From contig CAYORU010000005.1 in NCBI GenBank assembly GCA_964406445.1, positions 62,001-126,000 on the forward strand: DNA of 64,000 bases, in the 5' to 3' direction. Source of the DNA: SG8-30 sp964406445. GTDB taxonomy: Bacteria; Pseudomonadota; Gammaproteobacteria; Steroidobacterales; Steroidobacteraceae. The position numbers and the translations under genes are program-made. This document shows, one piece after another, positions 18,362 through 27,034 of this stretch. The notes under the pieces are model-generated. The model saw nothing but the letters and a program-made list of their open reading frames with translations. It did not search any database and had not been told where the DNA came from. How positions within the stretch are numbered: the first letter of the stretch is position 1; each line of letters opens with the position of its first letter.

Positions 18362-18669
18362 GGGACATCCTCCGATGGCAGGTTTGTTGCGTTGTCGCAA
18401 CGGGCGAGCGTCCGCTCGCCGCGCAACAAGCCTATGCCTGGTGCCTCGGAGCCAACAGCAGGACCTATGCCGACCTGGATAGGTAGTTCGAGCAGCTCGT
18501 CATCGAACCGGGCGGCCCTTGAAAGCAACCCGCCAGGCCCCATCCCTGCGCGAGGCCGGGGGTGGACGGGCGGCGCGCTGCGGCGCACCGTTTGCGCGCG
18601 CGTGCATCCAGAACCCGGGCCGCGTCCGATTGTCACAGGCGGGGCAAACGCCCCCAGCACGAGGAACCC
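18362..18669. other. Intergenic region between ompW-like gene and htpX
   Basis: 308 bp without a supportable gene, flanked by divergent starts. The ompW-proximal half holds a nested stem structure (18384-18429) and two direct repeats of CCTATGCC (18431-18438 and 18464-18471) whose starts are 33 bp apart, close to three helical turns, which would suit a regulator binding one DNA face. The htpX-proximal half is plain GC-rich sequence; I see no convincing promoter for htpX. Confidence 0.5.
18384..18429 (-). promoter_or_regulatory. Nested hairpin in the ompW-like leader
   Basis: Outer arms TTGTTGCG (18384-18391) and CGCAACAA (18422-18429) enclose GGCGAGC/GCTCGCC; the left arm can alternatively pair with the CGCAA at 18396-18400. 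It begins 22 bp upstream of the start codon and would lie in the mRNA leader if the promoter is farther upstream. It may be a regulatory RNA structure or an operator. Confidence 0.45.
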
Positions 18670-19551
18670 ATGAAGCGCATCCTGCTGTTCCTGGTCACCA
18701 ACTTCGCGATCCTGATCGTTGCGAGCGTCACGCTCAGGCTCCTGGGCTTCGAGCCCTGGCTGAACGCGCAGGGGATCAACTTCACCTCGCTGCTGGTCTT
18801 CGGAGCGCTGATCGGCTTCGGCGGCGCCTTCGTGTCGCTGGCCATGTCCAAGTGGACCGCGAAGAAGATGATGGGCGTCCACGTCATCGAACAGCCCCGG
18901 ACCCAGGACGAGGTCTGGCTGGTCGAAACCGTGCGCCGCCAGGCCCAGGTCGCCGGCATCGGCATGCCCGAAGTCGGCATCTTCGACGCGCCGGAGCCGA
19001 ATGCCTTCGCCACGGGCGCCAACCGCAACAAGGCGCTGGTCGCGGTCAGCACCGGCCTGCTGCGGCGCATGTCGCGCGGCGAGGTCGAGGCGGTGCTCGG
19101 CCACGAGGTCGCCCACGTCGCCAACGGCGACATGGTGACGCTGACCCTGATCCAGGGCGTGGTGAACACCTTCGTGTTCGTGCTCTCGCGCGTGATCGGC
19201 AACCTCGTGGACAAGGTCGTCTTCCGCAACGAGAACGGCCACGGCCCGGCGTTCTGGATCACCACGATCGTCGCCGAGCTGGTGCTCGCCTTCCTGGCCA
19301 CCATGGTGGTCATGTGGTTCTCCCGGCAGCGCGAGTTCCGCGCCGACGCGGGCGGGGCGCGCCTGGCCGGCCGCGAGCAGATGATCGGCGCGCTCGAGGC
19401 CCTGAAGCGCGGCTCGACGCAGCCGCTGCCCGACCAGATGGCGGCCTTCGGCATCGCTGGCGGCCTTGGCCAGGGCCTCAAGCGGCTGTTCATGAGCCAC
19501 CCGCCGCTCGACGAGCGAATCGCGGCGCTGCGCGCCGCGCCGCTGCCCTGA
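18670..19551 (+). CDS. htpX: Membrane metalloprotease HtpX
   Basis: A 293-residue M48-family zinc protease of the inner membrane that helps degrade damaged membrane proteins. N-terminal helices (5-25 and 35-58), zinc motif H145EVAH149 with the downstream Glu in the RQREFRADAGGARLAG segment, further helices between, and the C-terminal MSHPPLDERIAAL typical of HtpX. The ATG at 18670 has an AGGAA ribosome site; the longer upstream frame adds no membrane segment. It is 2 bp ahead of the channel gene, apparently starting a long plus-strand run. Confidence 0.95.
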   Translation: MKRILLFLVTNFAILIVASVTLRLLGFEPWLNAQGINFTSLLVFGALIGFGGAFVSLAMSKWTAKKMMGVHVIEQPRTQDEVWLVETVRRQAQVAGIGMPEVGIFDAPEPNAFATGANRNKALVAVSTGLLRRMSRGEVEAVLGHEVAHVANGDMVTLTLIQGVVNTFVFVLSRVIGNLVDKVVFRNENGHGPAFWITTIVAELVLAFLATMVVMWFSRQREFRADAGGARLAGREQMIGALEALKRGSTQPLPDQMAAFGIAGGLGQGLKRLFMSHPPLDERIAALRAAPLP

Positions 19552-19553
19552 GC

Positions 19554-20396
19554 GTGACGGCCCGGCCCGACGCCGGGCCGGGCCTGCGCGCCCGGCTCGG
19601 GCGGTTCGTCGAGCACCCGCGGTTCACCGCGGCGATCACGGCGCTGATCGTCGTCAACGCCGTCACCCTGGGCCTCGAGACGTCGCCGGCGGCGGTGGCC
19701 GCCGCCGGCGATCTGCTGCGCGGCGTCGATCGAGCCATCCTCGCCGTGTTCGTCGTGGAGCTCGCGCTGCGCATCACGGCGCATGGCGCGCGCTTCTTCC
19801 GCGGCGCGTGGAACTGGTTCGACCTCGTGATCGTCGGCATCTCGTTGCTGCCGGCGACAGGCCCGCTGTCGGTGCTGCGGGCGCTGCGGGTGCTGCGCGT
19901 CCTGCGCCTCGTGTCCGTCGTGCCGCAGATGCGCACTGTGGTCGAGTCGGTCGCCCGCTCGCTGCCCGGGCTCGGCTCGATCGCGCTGCTGCTGGTGGTC
20001 TTCTTCTACGTGTTCGCCGTGCTCGCCACCAAGCTGTTCGGCGCCGTCCACCCGCTGTGGTTCGGCGACCTCGGCGCATCGCTGTTCTCGCTGTTCCAGG
20101 TGATGACGCTCGAGAGCTGGACCACGATCGCCCGCGGGGTGATGCAGACCCACGAATGGGCGTGGCTGTACTTCCTTTGCTTCATCCTCGTATCGACGTT
20201 CACCGTGCTCAACCTGTTCATCGCCGTGATCGTCAACGCCATGCAGGAGCAACACGCGGCGCAGGTCGCGGCCGGCAAGGCCGAGCCGACGCCGGCCGAG
20301 CGACTCGAGATCGAGGTTCGCGCGCTGCGCGTCGAGCTCGCCCAGCTACGCGAGGCGCTCGGCAGCGGCGGCAAGCGCGGGGCGCCCGGTGCGTAA
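19554..20396 (+). CDS. NaChBac-type voltage-gated sodium channel
   Basis: A 280-residue six-helix voltage-gated channel subunit. S1-S3 lie at about residues 25-97, the S4 voltage sensor has arginines every third residue (R109, R112, R115, R118), and the pore carries T185LESW189, the selectivity filter of NaChBac/NavAb sodium channels. After S6 comes a linker and a C-terminal coiled coil (about 249-270), as in prokaryotic Nav channels that assemble as tetramers. The GTG start at 19554 lies 2 bp after the htpX stop. It overlaps the next photolyase gene by 8 bp. Likely linked to motility, pH or salt responses in other bacteria; its role beside photolyases is unknown. Confidence 0.93.
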   Translation: MTARPDAGPGLRARLGRFVEHPRFTAAITALIVVNAVTLGLETSPAAVAAAGDLLRGVDRAILAVFVVELALRITAHGARFFRGAWNWFDLVIVGISLLPATGPLSVLRALRVLRVLRLVSVVPQMRTVVESVARSLPGLGSIALLLVVFFYVFAVLATKLFGAVHPLWFGDLGASLFSLFQVMTLESWTTIARGVMQTHEWAWLYFLCFILVSTFTVLNLFIAVIVNAMQEQHAAQVAAGKAEPTPAERLEIEVRALRVELAQLREALGSGGKRGAPGA

Positions 20397-21933
20397 CCTA
20401 GTGGTCGTGCTCGGCGACCAGCTGGACCCGGCCGGCTCCGCGCTCGAGGGCTTCGACGCCGGGCGGGACGCGCTGTGGATGGCGGAGGTCGCCGAGGAGA
20501 GCGAGCACGTCTGGTCGCACCGCGCGCGGATTGCCCTGTTCCTCTCCGCGATGCGCCACTTCCGCGACGAGCAGCGCGCGGCCGGCCGCGAAGTCCACTA
20601 CCGCGAGCTGGGCGGCCATGAGGCGCGGCGGCTGGACGAGGCCCTCGCCGCGGACCTTAGAAGACTCGAGCCGGAGCGGGTGGTGGTGGTGCGGCCGGGC
20701 GACTGGCGCGTCGCAACGGCGCTCAAGGAGGCGGCGAAGGCCGCCAGGGTGCCGCTGGAGGAGCGCGACGACGGGCATTTCCTCTGCAGCGTCGAGGACT
20801 TCGCCGGCTGGGCGGAGGGCCGCAAGGAACTGCGTCTCGAGTACTTCTACCGGTGGATGCGAAAGCGCACCGGGCTCCTGATGGACGGCAAGGACCCGGC
20901 CGGCGGCAGCTGGAACTTCGACGCCGACAACCGGCAGAGTTTCGGCAAGCGTGGCCCCGGCCGCCTGCGTCCGCCGCGCACGTTCCGCCCCGACGCCGTC
21001 ACCCGCGAGGTCCTCGCGCTGGTCGAGGAGCGCTTCGCCGGTCATCCTGGTTCGCTCGAGAACTTCGACTGGCCGGTCACGCGCAAGGACGCGCGCGCTG
21101 CGCTCGAGGACTTCGTCGAGCACCGCCTCGCGAACTTCGGCCGCCACCAGGACGCGATGTGGGCCGGCGAGCCCTGGCTGCATCACTCGCGCCTGTCGGC
21201 CGCGCTCAACCTGAAGCTGCTCTCGCCGCTCGAGGTCTGCCGCGCGGCCGAGCGGGCGTACCGCGAGGAGCGAGCGCCGGTCGAGGCCGTCGAGGGCTTC
21301 ATCCGGCAGGTGCTCGGCTGGCGCGAGTACGTGCGCGGCATCTACTGGACGCAGATGCCTGGCTACCTCGAACGCAACGCGCTCGCAGCAAAGGCGCCGC
21401 TGCCGCGCTTCTACTGGACGGGTGAGACGGACATGGCCTGCCTGGCCGATGCGATCGGCCAGACGCTCGAATACGGGTACGCGCACCACATCCAGCGCCT
21501 GATGGTCACCGGCCTGTTCGCGCAGCTGCTCGGCGTCGAGCCGCGCCAGGTGCACGAGTGGTACCTCGCGGTGTATGTGGACGCGGTCGAGTGGGTCGAG
21601 CTTCCCAACGTGCTCGGCATGTCGCAGCACGCCGACGGCGGGCTGATGGCCTCCAAGCCCTACGTAGCGACCGGCAAGTACATCTCGCGCATGAGCAACC
21701 ACTGCGCAAGCTGCCGCTACGACCCGGCCGCGTCCAGCGGGCCGGAGTCCTGCCCGTTCACCACGTTGTACTGGGAATTCCTCGATCGCCACGAGGCGCG
21801 GTTCCGCGAGCACCCGCGCCTCGGCCTGCAGGTGCGCAACCTCGACCGGCTCGACGCATCCAGCCGCGCCGCGATCCGCGAACGAGCGAAGGAGATCCGC
21901 GGGCGACTGGCCGCCGAGGAGAGAGCCCCATGA
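20389..21933 (+). CDS. Fe-S cluster photolyase/cryptochrome (FeS-BCP, PhrB type)
   Basis: A 514-residue deoxyribodipyrimidine photolyase-related protein. The N-terminal domain (LVVVLGDQLDP) and the all-helical FAD domain match the bacterial cryptochrome and (6-4) photolyase group with a 4Fe-4S cluster. The four cluster cysteines are present: C351 (TDMACLADAI), C439, C442 (NHCASCRYD) and C455 (ESCPF). This group repairs (6-4) photoproducts in Agrobacterium. The GTG at 20389 overlaps the channel gene, so translation is probably coupled. Confidence 0.92.
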   Translation: MRNLVVVLGDQLDPAGSALEGFDAGRDALWMAEVAEESEHVWSHRARIALFLSAMRHFRDEQRAAGREVHYRELGGHEARRLDEALAADLRRLEPERVVVVRPGDWRVATALKEAAKAARVPLEERDDGHFLCSVEDFAGWAEGRKELRLEYFYRWMRKRTGLLMDGKDPAGGSWNFDADNRQSFGKRGPGRLRPPRTFRPDAVTREVLALVEERFAGHPGSLENFDWPVTRKDARAALEDFVEHRLANFGRHQDAMWAGEPWLHHSRLSAALNLKLLSPLEVCRAAERAYREERAPVEAVEGFIRQVLGWREYVRGIYWTQMPGYLERNALAAKAPLPRFYWTGETDMACLADAIGQTLEYGYAHHIQRLMVTGLFAQLLGVEPRQVHEWYLAVYVDAVEWVELPNVLGMSQHADGGLMASKPYVATGKYISRMSNHCASCRYDPAASSGPESCPFTTLYWEFLDRHEARFREHPRLGLQVRNLDRLDASSRAAIRERAKEIRGRLAAEERAP

Positions 21934-21973
21934 CGTGCTCGTGCCCGATGCGCGCAGCCGCGCGCGACGCCCG

Positions 21974-23410
21974 ATGAAGGCCGCACTGGTCTGGTTCCGC
22001 CGCGACCTGCGCCTAGCCGACCAGCCGGCGCTGGCCGAGGCGCTCGCCGGCGCCGGGACGGTGATTCCCGTGTACGTGCATTCGCCCGGGGAGGAGGGCG
22101 ACTGGGCGCCGGGCGCCGCGAGCCGCTGGTGGCTGCACCACAGCCTGGCGGCCCTCGATGCCGCCCTGCGCGCGCACGGCAGCCGGCTCATCCTGCGCCG
22201 GGGCCCGGCGCTCCAGGCGCTGCAGGCGCTGGCGGAGGAGACCGGTGCCGAGGCCGTCTACTGGAGCCGGCTGTACGAGCCGGCGGCCATCGAGCGCGAC
22301 AAGGCGGTCAAGAAGGCGCTCGGCGACGCGGGCCTCGACGCCGTCTCCTGCGGCGGGCACCTGCTGCTCGAGCCGTGGACCGTGAAGACCGGCGCGGGCG
22401 ACCCGTACCGCGTCTTCACCCCGTTCTGGCGCGCCTGCGCCCCGAAGCTCGCGGAGCTGCCGCGTCCGCTGCCGGCGCCGGAGCGCCTGCCGGCCGTGCC
22501 GGCGAAACTCGCCGGCGAAGAACTCGGCGCGCTCGGGCTGCTGCCCTCGATCCGCTGGGATGGCGGCCTCGCGAAGGCCTGGACGCCCGGCGAGGAAGGC
22601 GCACTGGCCGCCCTGTCGCGCTTCGCCGAGGAGGCGATGGCGGACTACGACGAGGATCGCGACCGGCCCGACCGGCGCGGCAGCTCGCGCCTGTCGCCGC
22701 ACCTGCACTTCGGCGAGCTCTCGCCGCGCCAGGCGCTGGCCGCGGCGCGCGCGCCCGGGGCCGGGGACAGTCGCGGCGCCGAGTCGTTCGTCCGCGAGCT
22801 GGGCTGGCGCGAGTTCGCCCACCACCTGCTGTTCCACTTCCCGCACACCACCGATGCCCCGCTCGACTCGCGCTTCGAGCGGCTCGAGTGGCGGGACGAC
22901 CAGGCCCTGCTCGAGGCCTGGCAGCGCGGCCGGACCGGCTACCCCATCGTGGACGCCGGCATGCGCGAGCTCTGGGAGACCGGCTGGATGCACAACCGCG
23001 TGCGGATGATCGTCGCCTCGCTGCTGACCAAGAACCTGTTCATGCACTGGCGTCACGGGGCGCGCTGGTTCTGGGACACGCTCGTGGACGCCGACCTCGC
23101 GAGCAACACGCTCGGCTGGCAATGGACCGCGGGCTGCGGGGCGGACGCCGCGCCCTACTACCGCATCTTCAATCCCCTGCTGCAGGCCGAGAAGTTCGAC
23201 CCCGGGCGGGCCTACATCCGCCGCTGGGTGCCCGAGCTGGCCCGGCTGCCCGACAAGTTCGCGCACCGGCCCTGGGAGGCTCCCGAGGACGTGCTGCTGG
23301 CCGCGGGCGTGCGTCTGGGGCAGGATTACCCCCGGCCGGTGGTGGACCTGCGCGAGAGCCGGGAGGCTGCGCTCGCAGGCTTCGAGGCGCTGAAGCGCGA
23401 CGGCCGCTGA
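21974..23410 (+). CDS. phr: Class I deoxyribodipyrimidine photolyase
   Basis: A 478-residue CPD photolyase repairing UV cyclobutane dimers with blue light. N-terminal Rossmann domain (LVWFRRDLRLADQPAL) for the antenna pigment, and a helical FAD domain with the family segments WREFAHHLLFHFP, GYPIVDAGMRELWETGWMHN and the NTLGWQWTAGCGADAAPYYR strip that contacts FAD. The ATG at 21974 was chosen over an upstream frame because the protein should begin MKAALVWFRRDLR. It lies 40 bp after the Fe-S photolyase, giving two photolyases of different specificity in one run. Confidence 0.93.
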   Translation: MKAALVWFRRDLRLADQPALAEALAGAGTVIPVYVHSPGEEGDWAPGAASRWWLHHSLAALDAALRAHGSRLILRRGPALQALQALAEETGAEAVYWSRLYEPAAIERDKAVKKALGDAGLDAVSCGGHLLLEPWTVKTGAGDPYRVFTPFWRACAPKLAELPRPLPAPERLPAVPAKLAGEELGALGLLPSIRWDGGLAKAWTPGEEGALAALSRFAEEAMADYDEDRDRPDRRGSSRLSPHLHFGELSPRQALAAARAPGAGDSRGAESFVRELGWREFAHHLLFHFPHTTDAPLDSRFERLEWRDDQALLEAWQRGRTGYPIVDAGMRELWETGWMHNRVRMIVASLLTKNLFMHWRHGARWFWDTLVDADLASNTLGWQWTAGCGADAAPYYRIFNPLLQAEKFDPGRAYIRRWVPELARLPDKFAHRPWEAPEDVLLAAGVRLGQDYPRPVVDLRESREAALAGFEALKRDGR

Positions 23411-23498
23411 GGTCCGATCCGGCCGCCTGGCGGCCGAATCCACCGGCCTGTGCAGGACGAAACGACCTGAGGAACCCCGCTGCCGGAGACGCTGCGGC

Positions 23499-24038
23499 AT
23501 GAGAGCCCTTGCGTACATCGCCTTGATCGCCCTGGCCTCGGGCCCGCTCGCCCTTCCGGCGGCGGCCGCCGAACTGCCGCCCCGCGTCCGGGCCGACGGC
23601 TTCGAGCTGTCCCAGGTCGGCAAGGGCCGGCTGACCTGGCTCGGCTTCGGCATTTACGAGGCGGGGCTGTGGACCCCGGACGGCCGCTTCGACGGCTTCC
23701 AGCGCGAGGAGCCGGTGGCGCTCTCGCTGACCTACGAGCGCGGCTTCACCCGGGAGAAGCTGGTCGAGATCACCACGGGCGAATGGCAGCGGCTCGGCCT
23801 CGCCACGGCGGGCCAGCGCGAGACCTGGGCCCGGGCCATCGGCGGCTTCTGGAAGGACGTCCGCAAGGGCGACAACATGACCGCCGTCGTCGTGCCGGGC
23901 GGAGAGACCCGTTTCTACGACGCGACCGGCCTGGTCGGCCGCGTCGCCGATCCCGCGTTCGGCCCGGCCTACCTGCGGATCTGGCTCGACCAGCGCAGCG
24001 CGGTGTCCGACCTGCGCGTCGCGCTGCTCGGCGAATGA
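23499..24038 (+). CDS. Chalcone-isomerase-like secreted protein
   Basis: A 179-residue protein with a signal peptide (cleavage near AAA at residue 24) and a chalcone isomerase-like fold (LPPRVRADGFELSQVGKG, then the GFGIYEAGLWTPDG strand and YERGFTREKLVEITTGEW). Bacterial members are not flavonoid enzymes; they probably bind fatty acids or similar ligands in the periplasm. It starts 88 bp after the photolyase and overlaps the desaturase by 4 bp. Members of this family recur beside CFA-type and DUF1365 genes, which fits a role in membrane-lipid modification. Confidence 0.85.
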   Translation: MRALAYIALIALASGPLALPAAAAELPPRVRADGFELSQVGKGRLTWLGFGIYEAGLWTPDGRFDGFQREEPVALSLTYERGFTREKLVEITTGEWQRLGLATAGQRETWARAIGGFWKDVRKGDNMTAVVVPGGETRFYDATGLVGRVADPAFGPAYLRIWLDQRSAVSDLRVALLGE

Positions 24039-24994
24039 CGCCGCAAGCGTCCACCGCGCCCTCGCTGCGCCGGGGCCTGCGCACGCTGCTGCGGTGGATC
24101 GCCGCCGACCACCACGACCTGCCCGCGCCCGCCCGGCCGGAGGCCATCGACTGGGCGCGCATCGTGCCCTTCATCCTGATGCACGCCGCCTGCCTCGGCG
24201 TGTTCTGGGTCGGTGCCAGCGCGTTCGCGGTCGGGGTGGCCGCGGCGCTGTACGTCCTGCGGATGTTCGCGATCACCGGCTTCTACCACCGCTACTTCTC
24301 GCACCGGACCTTCAAGACCTCGCGGGCGGCCCAGTTCTTCTTCGGCCTGCTGGGCGCGAGCGCGGTGCAGCGCGGCCCGCTGTGGTGGGCTGCGCACCAC
24401 CGCCACCACCACGCCTTCTCCGACCTTCCCGAGGATCCGCACTCCCCCGCGCAGAAGGGCTTCCTGGTCAGCCACATGGGCTGGTTCCTCACCCGGGGCG
24501 GCTTCCGGCCGGACCTGCGGCGGGTACGCGACCTGAGCCGGTTCCCGGAACTGCGCTGGCTCGACCGCTTCGACATCGCCGTGCCTGTCGCGCTCGCGGT
24601 CGGGCTGCTGCTCGCCGGCAACTGGCTGGAGTCGAACCATCCGGCGCTCGGGACGGACGGCTGGCAGCTGCTCGTGTGGGGCTTCTTCGTCTCGACGGTG
24701 GTCACCTACCACGCGACCTACACCATCAACTCGCTGTGCCACGTGTTCGGCCGGCGTCGCTACGCGACGCGCGACCACAGCCGCAACAACGCCTGGCTCG
24801 CGCTGCTCACCCTCGGCGAGGGCTGGCACAACAACCACCACTACTACCCGAGTGCGGCCCGCCAGGGCTTCTACTGGTGGGAGGTCGACCTGACCTACTA
24901 CGGCCTGAAGCTCCTCGCGTGGCTCGGCATCGTCTGGGACCTCAAGCCCATCCCGGCCGAAGTCCGCGATGCCCGGCCGCGGGCGCCGCGATGA
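24035..24994 (+). CDS. Membrane fatty-acid (acyl-CoA/delta-9 type) desaturase
   Basis: A 319-residue membrane desaturase. The three histidine boxes that bind the di-iron centre are present: HRYFSH, HHRHHH and HNNHH. Membrane helices flank them. It inserts a double bond in an acyl chain, probably of phospholipids or acyl-CoA. ATGA overlaps on both sides (with the chalcone-isomerase-like gene and the FAD oxidoreductase) make it part of one translationally coupled unit, so its product may feed the downstream FAD enzyme and CFA-type methyltransferase. Confidence 0.93.
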   Translation: MTPQASTAPSLRRGLRTLLRWIAADHHDLPAPARPEAIDWARIVPFILMHAACLGVFWVGASAFAVGVAAALYVLRMFAITGFYHRYFSHRTFKTSRAAQFFFGLLGASAVQRGPLWWAAHHRHHHAFSDLPEDPHSPAQKGFLVSHMGWFLTRGGFRPDLRRVRDLSRFPELRWLDRFDIAVPVALAVGLLLAGNWLESNHPALGTDGWQLLVWGFFVSTVVTYHATYTINSLCHVFGRRRYATRDHSRNNAWLALLTLGEGWHNNHHYYPSAARQGFYWWEVDLTYYGLKLLAWLGIVWDLKPIPAEVRDARPRAPR

Positions 24995-26268
24995 AGGTCG
25001 CGGTCGTCGGCTCCGGCATCGCCGGCCTCACCGCAGCGGCAGGACTCGCCGCGCGACACCAGGTTACCGTCCTCGAGGCCGAAGACTGGGTCGGAGGACA
25101 CACGCACACGGTCGACGTCGAGGAGGATGGCCGCAGCGTCGCGGTGGACACGGGCTTCATCGTCTTCAACGACTGGACCTACCCGCGCTTCATCGACCTG
25201 CTCGAACGGCTCGGCGTCGGCTGGCAGCCCTCCAACATGAGCTTCAGCCTGCAGTGCGAGCGAAGCGGCCTCGAGTACAACGGCACGTCCGTCAACTCGC
25301 TGTTCGCGCAGCGGCGCAACCTGCTGCGGCCGTCCTTCCTGCACATGGTCTGGGAGATCCTGCGCTTCAACCGCGAGGCGCCGCGCTTCCTCGCGGAGCA
25401 GGACGAGACGACGACGCTCGGCGACTGGCTCGCCCGCCGCGGCTTCGGCGGCCACTTCACCGAGCACTACGTCGTGCCCATGGGCCGGGCCATCTGGTCG
25501 GCCGGGCGCGAGGCGATGCTCGGCTTCCCGGCCCGCTTCTTCATCGACTTCTTCCAGCGCCACGGCTTCCTTTCGGTCGACGACCGCCCCGTGTGGCAGG
25601 TCGTGCGTGGCGGTTCGCGCGAATACGTGCGGGCCCTGCTCGCAGCCACGCCGCTCACGGTGCGAACTTCGACGCCGGTGGCGTCGATCCGCCGCCTGCC
25701 GCACGAGGTGGTGCTTCGCACCGCGGCGGGCGAGACGGCGCACTTCGACGCCGTCGTCCTCGCCTGCCACGGCGACCAGGCGCTCGCGATGCTGGACGAC
25801 CCGAGCCCGGCCGAGCGCGAGATCCTGTCCGCATTCCCGTACGTGGAAAATGACGTGATCCTGCACACGGACGCGTCCGTGCTGCCGAAGCGGCCGCTGG
25901 CGCGCGCCGCCTGGAACTACCACCTCCGTCGCGATCCGGCCTCTGGCGTCGCGGTGACCTACGACATGAACGTGCTGCAGTCGCTCGCGACGCGCCGGCG
26001 CTACCTCGTCTCGCTCAACCTCGCCGACGCGATCGACCCGCGGTCGGTCATCGAGCGCTACAGCTACAGCCATCCGGTCTATACCCCGGCGGGCGTCGCG
26101 GCGCAGAAGCGCCACGCCGAGATCAGCGGCGCCAGCCGGACCTTCTACTGCGGCGCATACTGGCGCTACGGGTTCCACGAGGACGGGGTCGTCAGCGGCC
26201 TCGCGGCGCTCGAGCACTTCACGCGGTGGGAAGCCGATGCACAGCAGCCTCTATCGCGGGTGGGTTAG
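24991..26268 (+). CDS. FAD-dependent amine-oxidase-like oxidoreductase
   Basis: A 425-residue flavoprotein. The N-terminal dinucleotide motif is VAVVGSGIAGLTAAAGLAAR and the sequence then follows the amine oxidase/phytoene desaturase fold (DTGFIVFNDWTYPRFIDLL). Close relatives are encoded next to DUF1365 and CFA-synthase genes; in Rhodobacter a member belongs to the singlet-oxygen sigmaE regulon. The likely substrate is an unsaturated or methylated fatty acyl chain (inference). It starts in an ATGA overlap and its end overlaps the DUF1365 gene by 32 bp. Confidence 0.9.
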   Translation: MKVAVVGSGIAGLTAAAGLAARHQVTVLEAEDWVGGHTHTVDVEEDGRSVAVDTGFIVFNDWTYPRFIDLLERLGVGWQPSNMSFSLQCERSGLEYNGTSVNSLFAQRRNLLRPSFLHMVWEILRFNREAPRFLAEQDETTTLGDWLARRGFGGHFTEHYVVPMGRAIWSAGREAMLGFPARFFIDFFQRHGFLSVDDRPVWQVVRGGSREYVRALLAATPLTVRTSTPVASIRRLPHEVVLRTAAGETAHFDAVVLACHGDQALAMLDDPSPAEREILSAFPYVENDVILHTDASVLPKRPLARAAWNYHLRRDPASGVAVTYDMNVLQSLATRRRYLVSLNLADAIDPRSVIERYSYSHPVYTPAGVAAQKRHAEISGASRTFYCGAYWRYGFHEDGVVSGLAALEHFTRWEADAQQPLSRVG

Positions 26269-27034
26269 GCACCGGCGCCGGGACGGCAGCGGCGGCGGCA
26301 ACCGCTTCCGCTACCGGCTGTTCATGGTTTACCTGGACCTCGCCGAGCTGCCGGGCGTGTTCGACGGCCCTGCGCTGTGGTCGGCGCGCCGGCCTGCCCC
26401 GGCGTGGTTCCGCCGCGCGGACTACCTCGGCCCCGCCGAGCTGCCGCTCGACGAAGCCGTGCGGCGCAGGGTCGAGGCGGAGACCGGCCGCCGCCCCGCC
26501 GGACCGATCCGCCTGCTCGCGCACCTGCGCTATTTCGGCTACTGCATGAACCCGGTCAGCTTCTACTACTGCTTCGACCGCGACGGGCGCCGGCTCGAGT
26601 TCATCGTCGCCGAGATCAACAACACGCCCTGGGACGAGCGGCACGCCTACGTCCTCGACGCGACGGCGGCGGCCGCCGAGCACGGCGTGCACCGCTTCGG
26701 CTTCGGCAAGGCGTTCCACGTCTCGCCGTTCATGCCCATGGACATGGACTACGACTGGCGCTTCACGCCGCCGGGCGAGTCGCTCGCCGTGCACATGGAG
26801 AACTTCCGGGACGGCCAGCGGGTGTTCGACGCGACGCTCGAACTGCGGCGCGAACCGATGACGGCCGGCGCGCTGAATCGCGCGCTGCTCGCCTACCCGT
26901 TCATGACGCTCAAGGTCGTGGCGATGATCTACTGGCAGGCGCTGCGCCTGTGGCTCAGGCGCACGCCGTTCTTCCCACACCCGGCGAGCCGCGATCCTGC
27001 CGCGCCGCCGGATGAACGGAGCCACGCCCGATGA
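26237..27034 (+). CDS. DUF1365 family protein
   Basis: A 265-residue DUF1365 protein. Family hallmarks: an N-terminal HSSLYRGWVRHRR, then LRYFGYCMNPVSFYYCFD, EINNTPWDERHAYVL and KAFHVSPFMPMDMDYDWRF. Function is not established, but the family co-occurs almost universally with the preceding FAD oxidoreductase and the CFA-type methyltransferase. Starts inside the FAD gene with a GGGAAG-like ribosome site, and ends in an ATGA overlap with the methyltransferase. Confidence 0.92.
   Translation: MHSSLYRGWVRHRRRDGSGGGNRFRYRLFMVYLDLAELPGVFDGPALWSARRPAPAWFRRADYLGPAELPLDEAVRRRVEAETGRRPAGPIRLLAHLRYFGYCMNPVSFYYCFDRDGRRLEFIVAEINNTPWDERHAYVLDATAAAAEHGVHRFGFGKAFHVSPFMPMDMDYDWRFTPPGESLAVHMENFRDGQRVFDATLELRREPMTAGALNRALLAYPFMTLKVVAMIYWQALRLWLRRTPFFPHPASRDPAAPPDERSHAR

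Noticed and set aside
23410..23498. SigmaE/ChrR-type (TGATCC) promoter before the chalcone-isomerase-like gene
   Set aside because: Only CGATCC is present, without a TAAGA-like -10 at the right spacing.
24035..24994. Alkane hydroxylase instead of desaturase
   Set aside because: His boxes and spacing (HRYFSH, HHRHHH, HNNHH) fit delta-9-type desaturases; the length is too short for AlkB.
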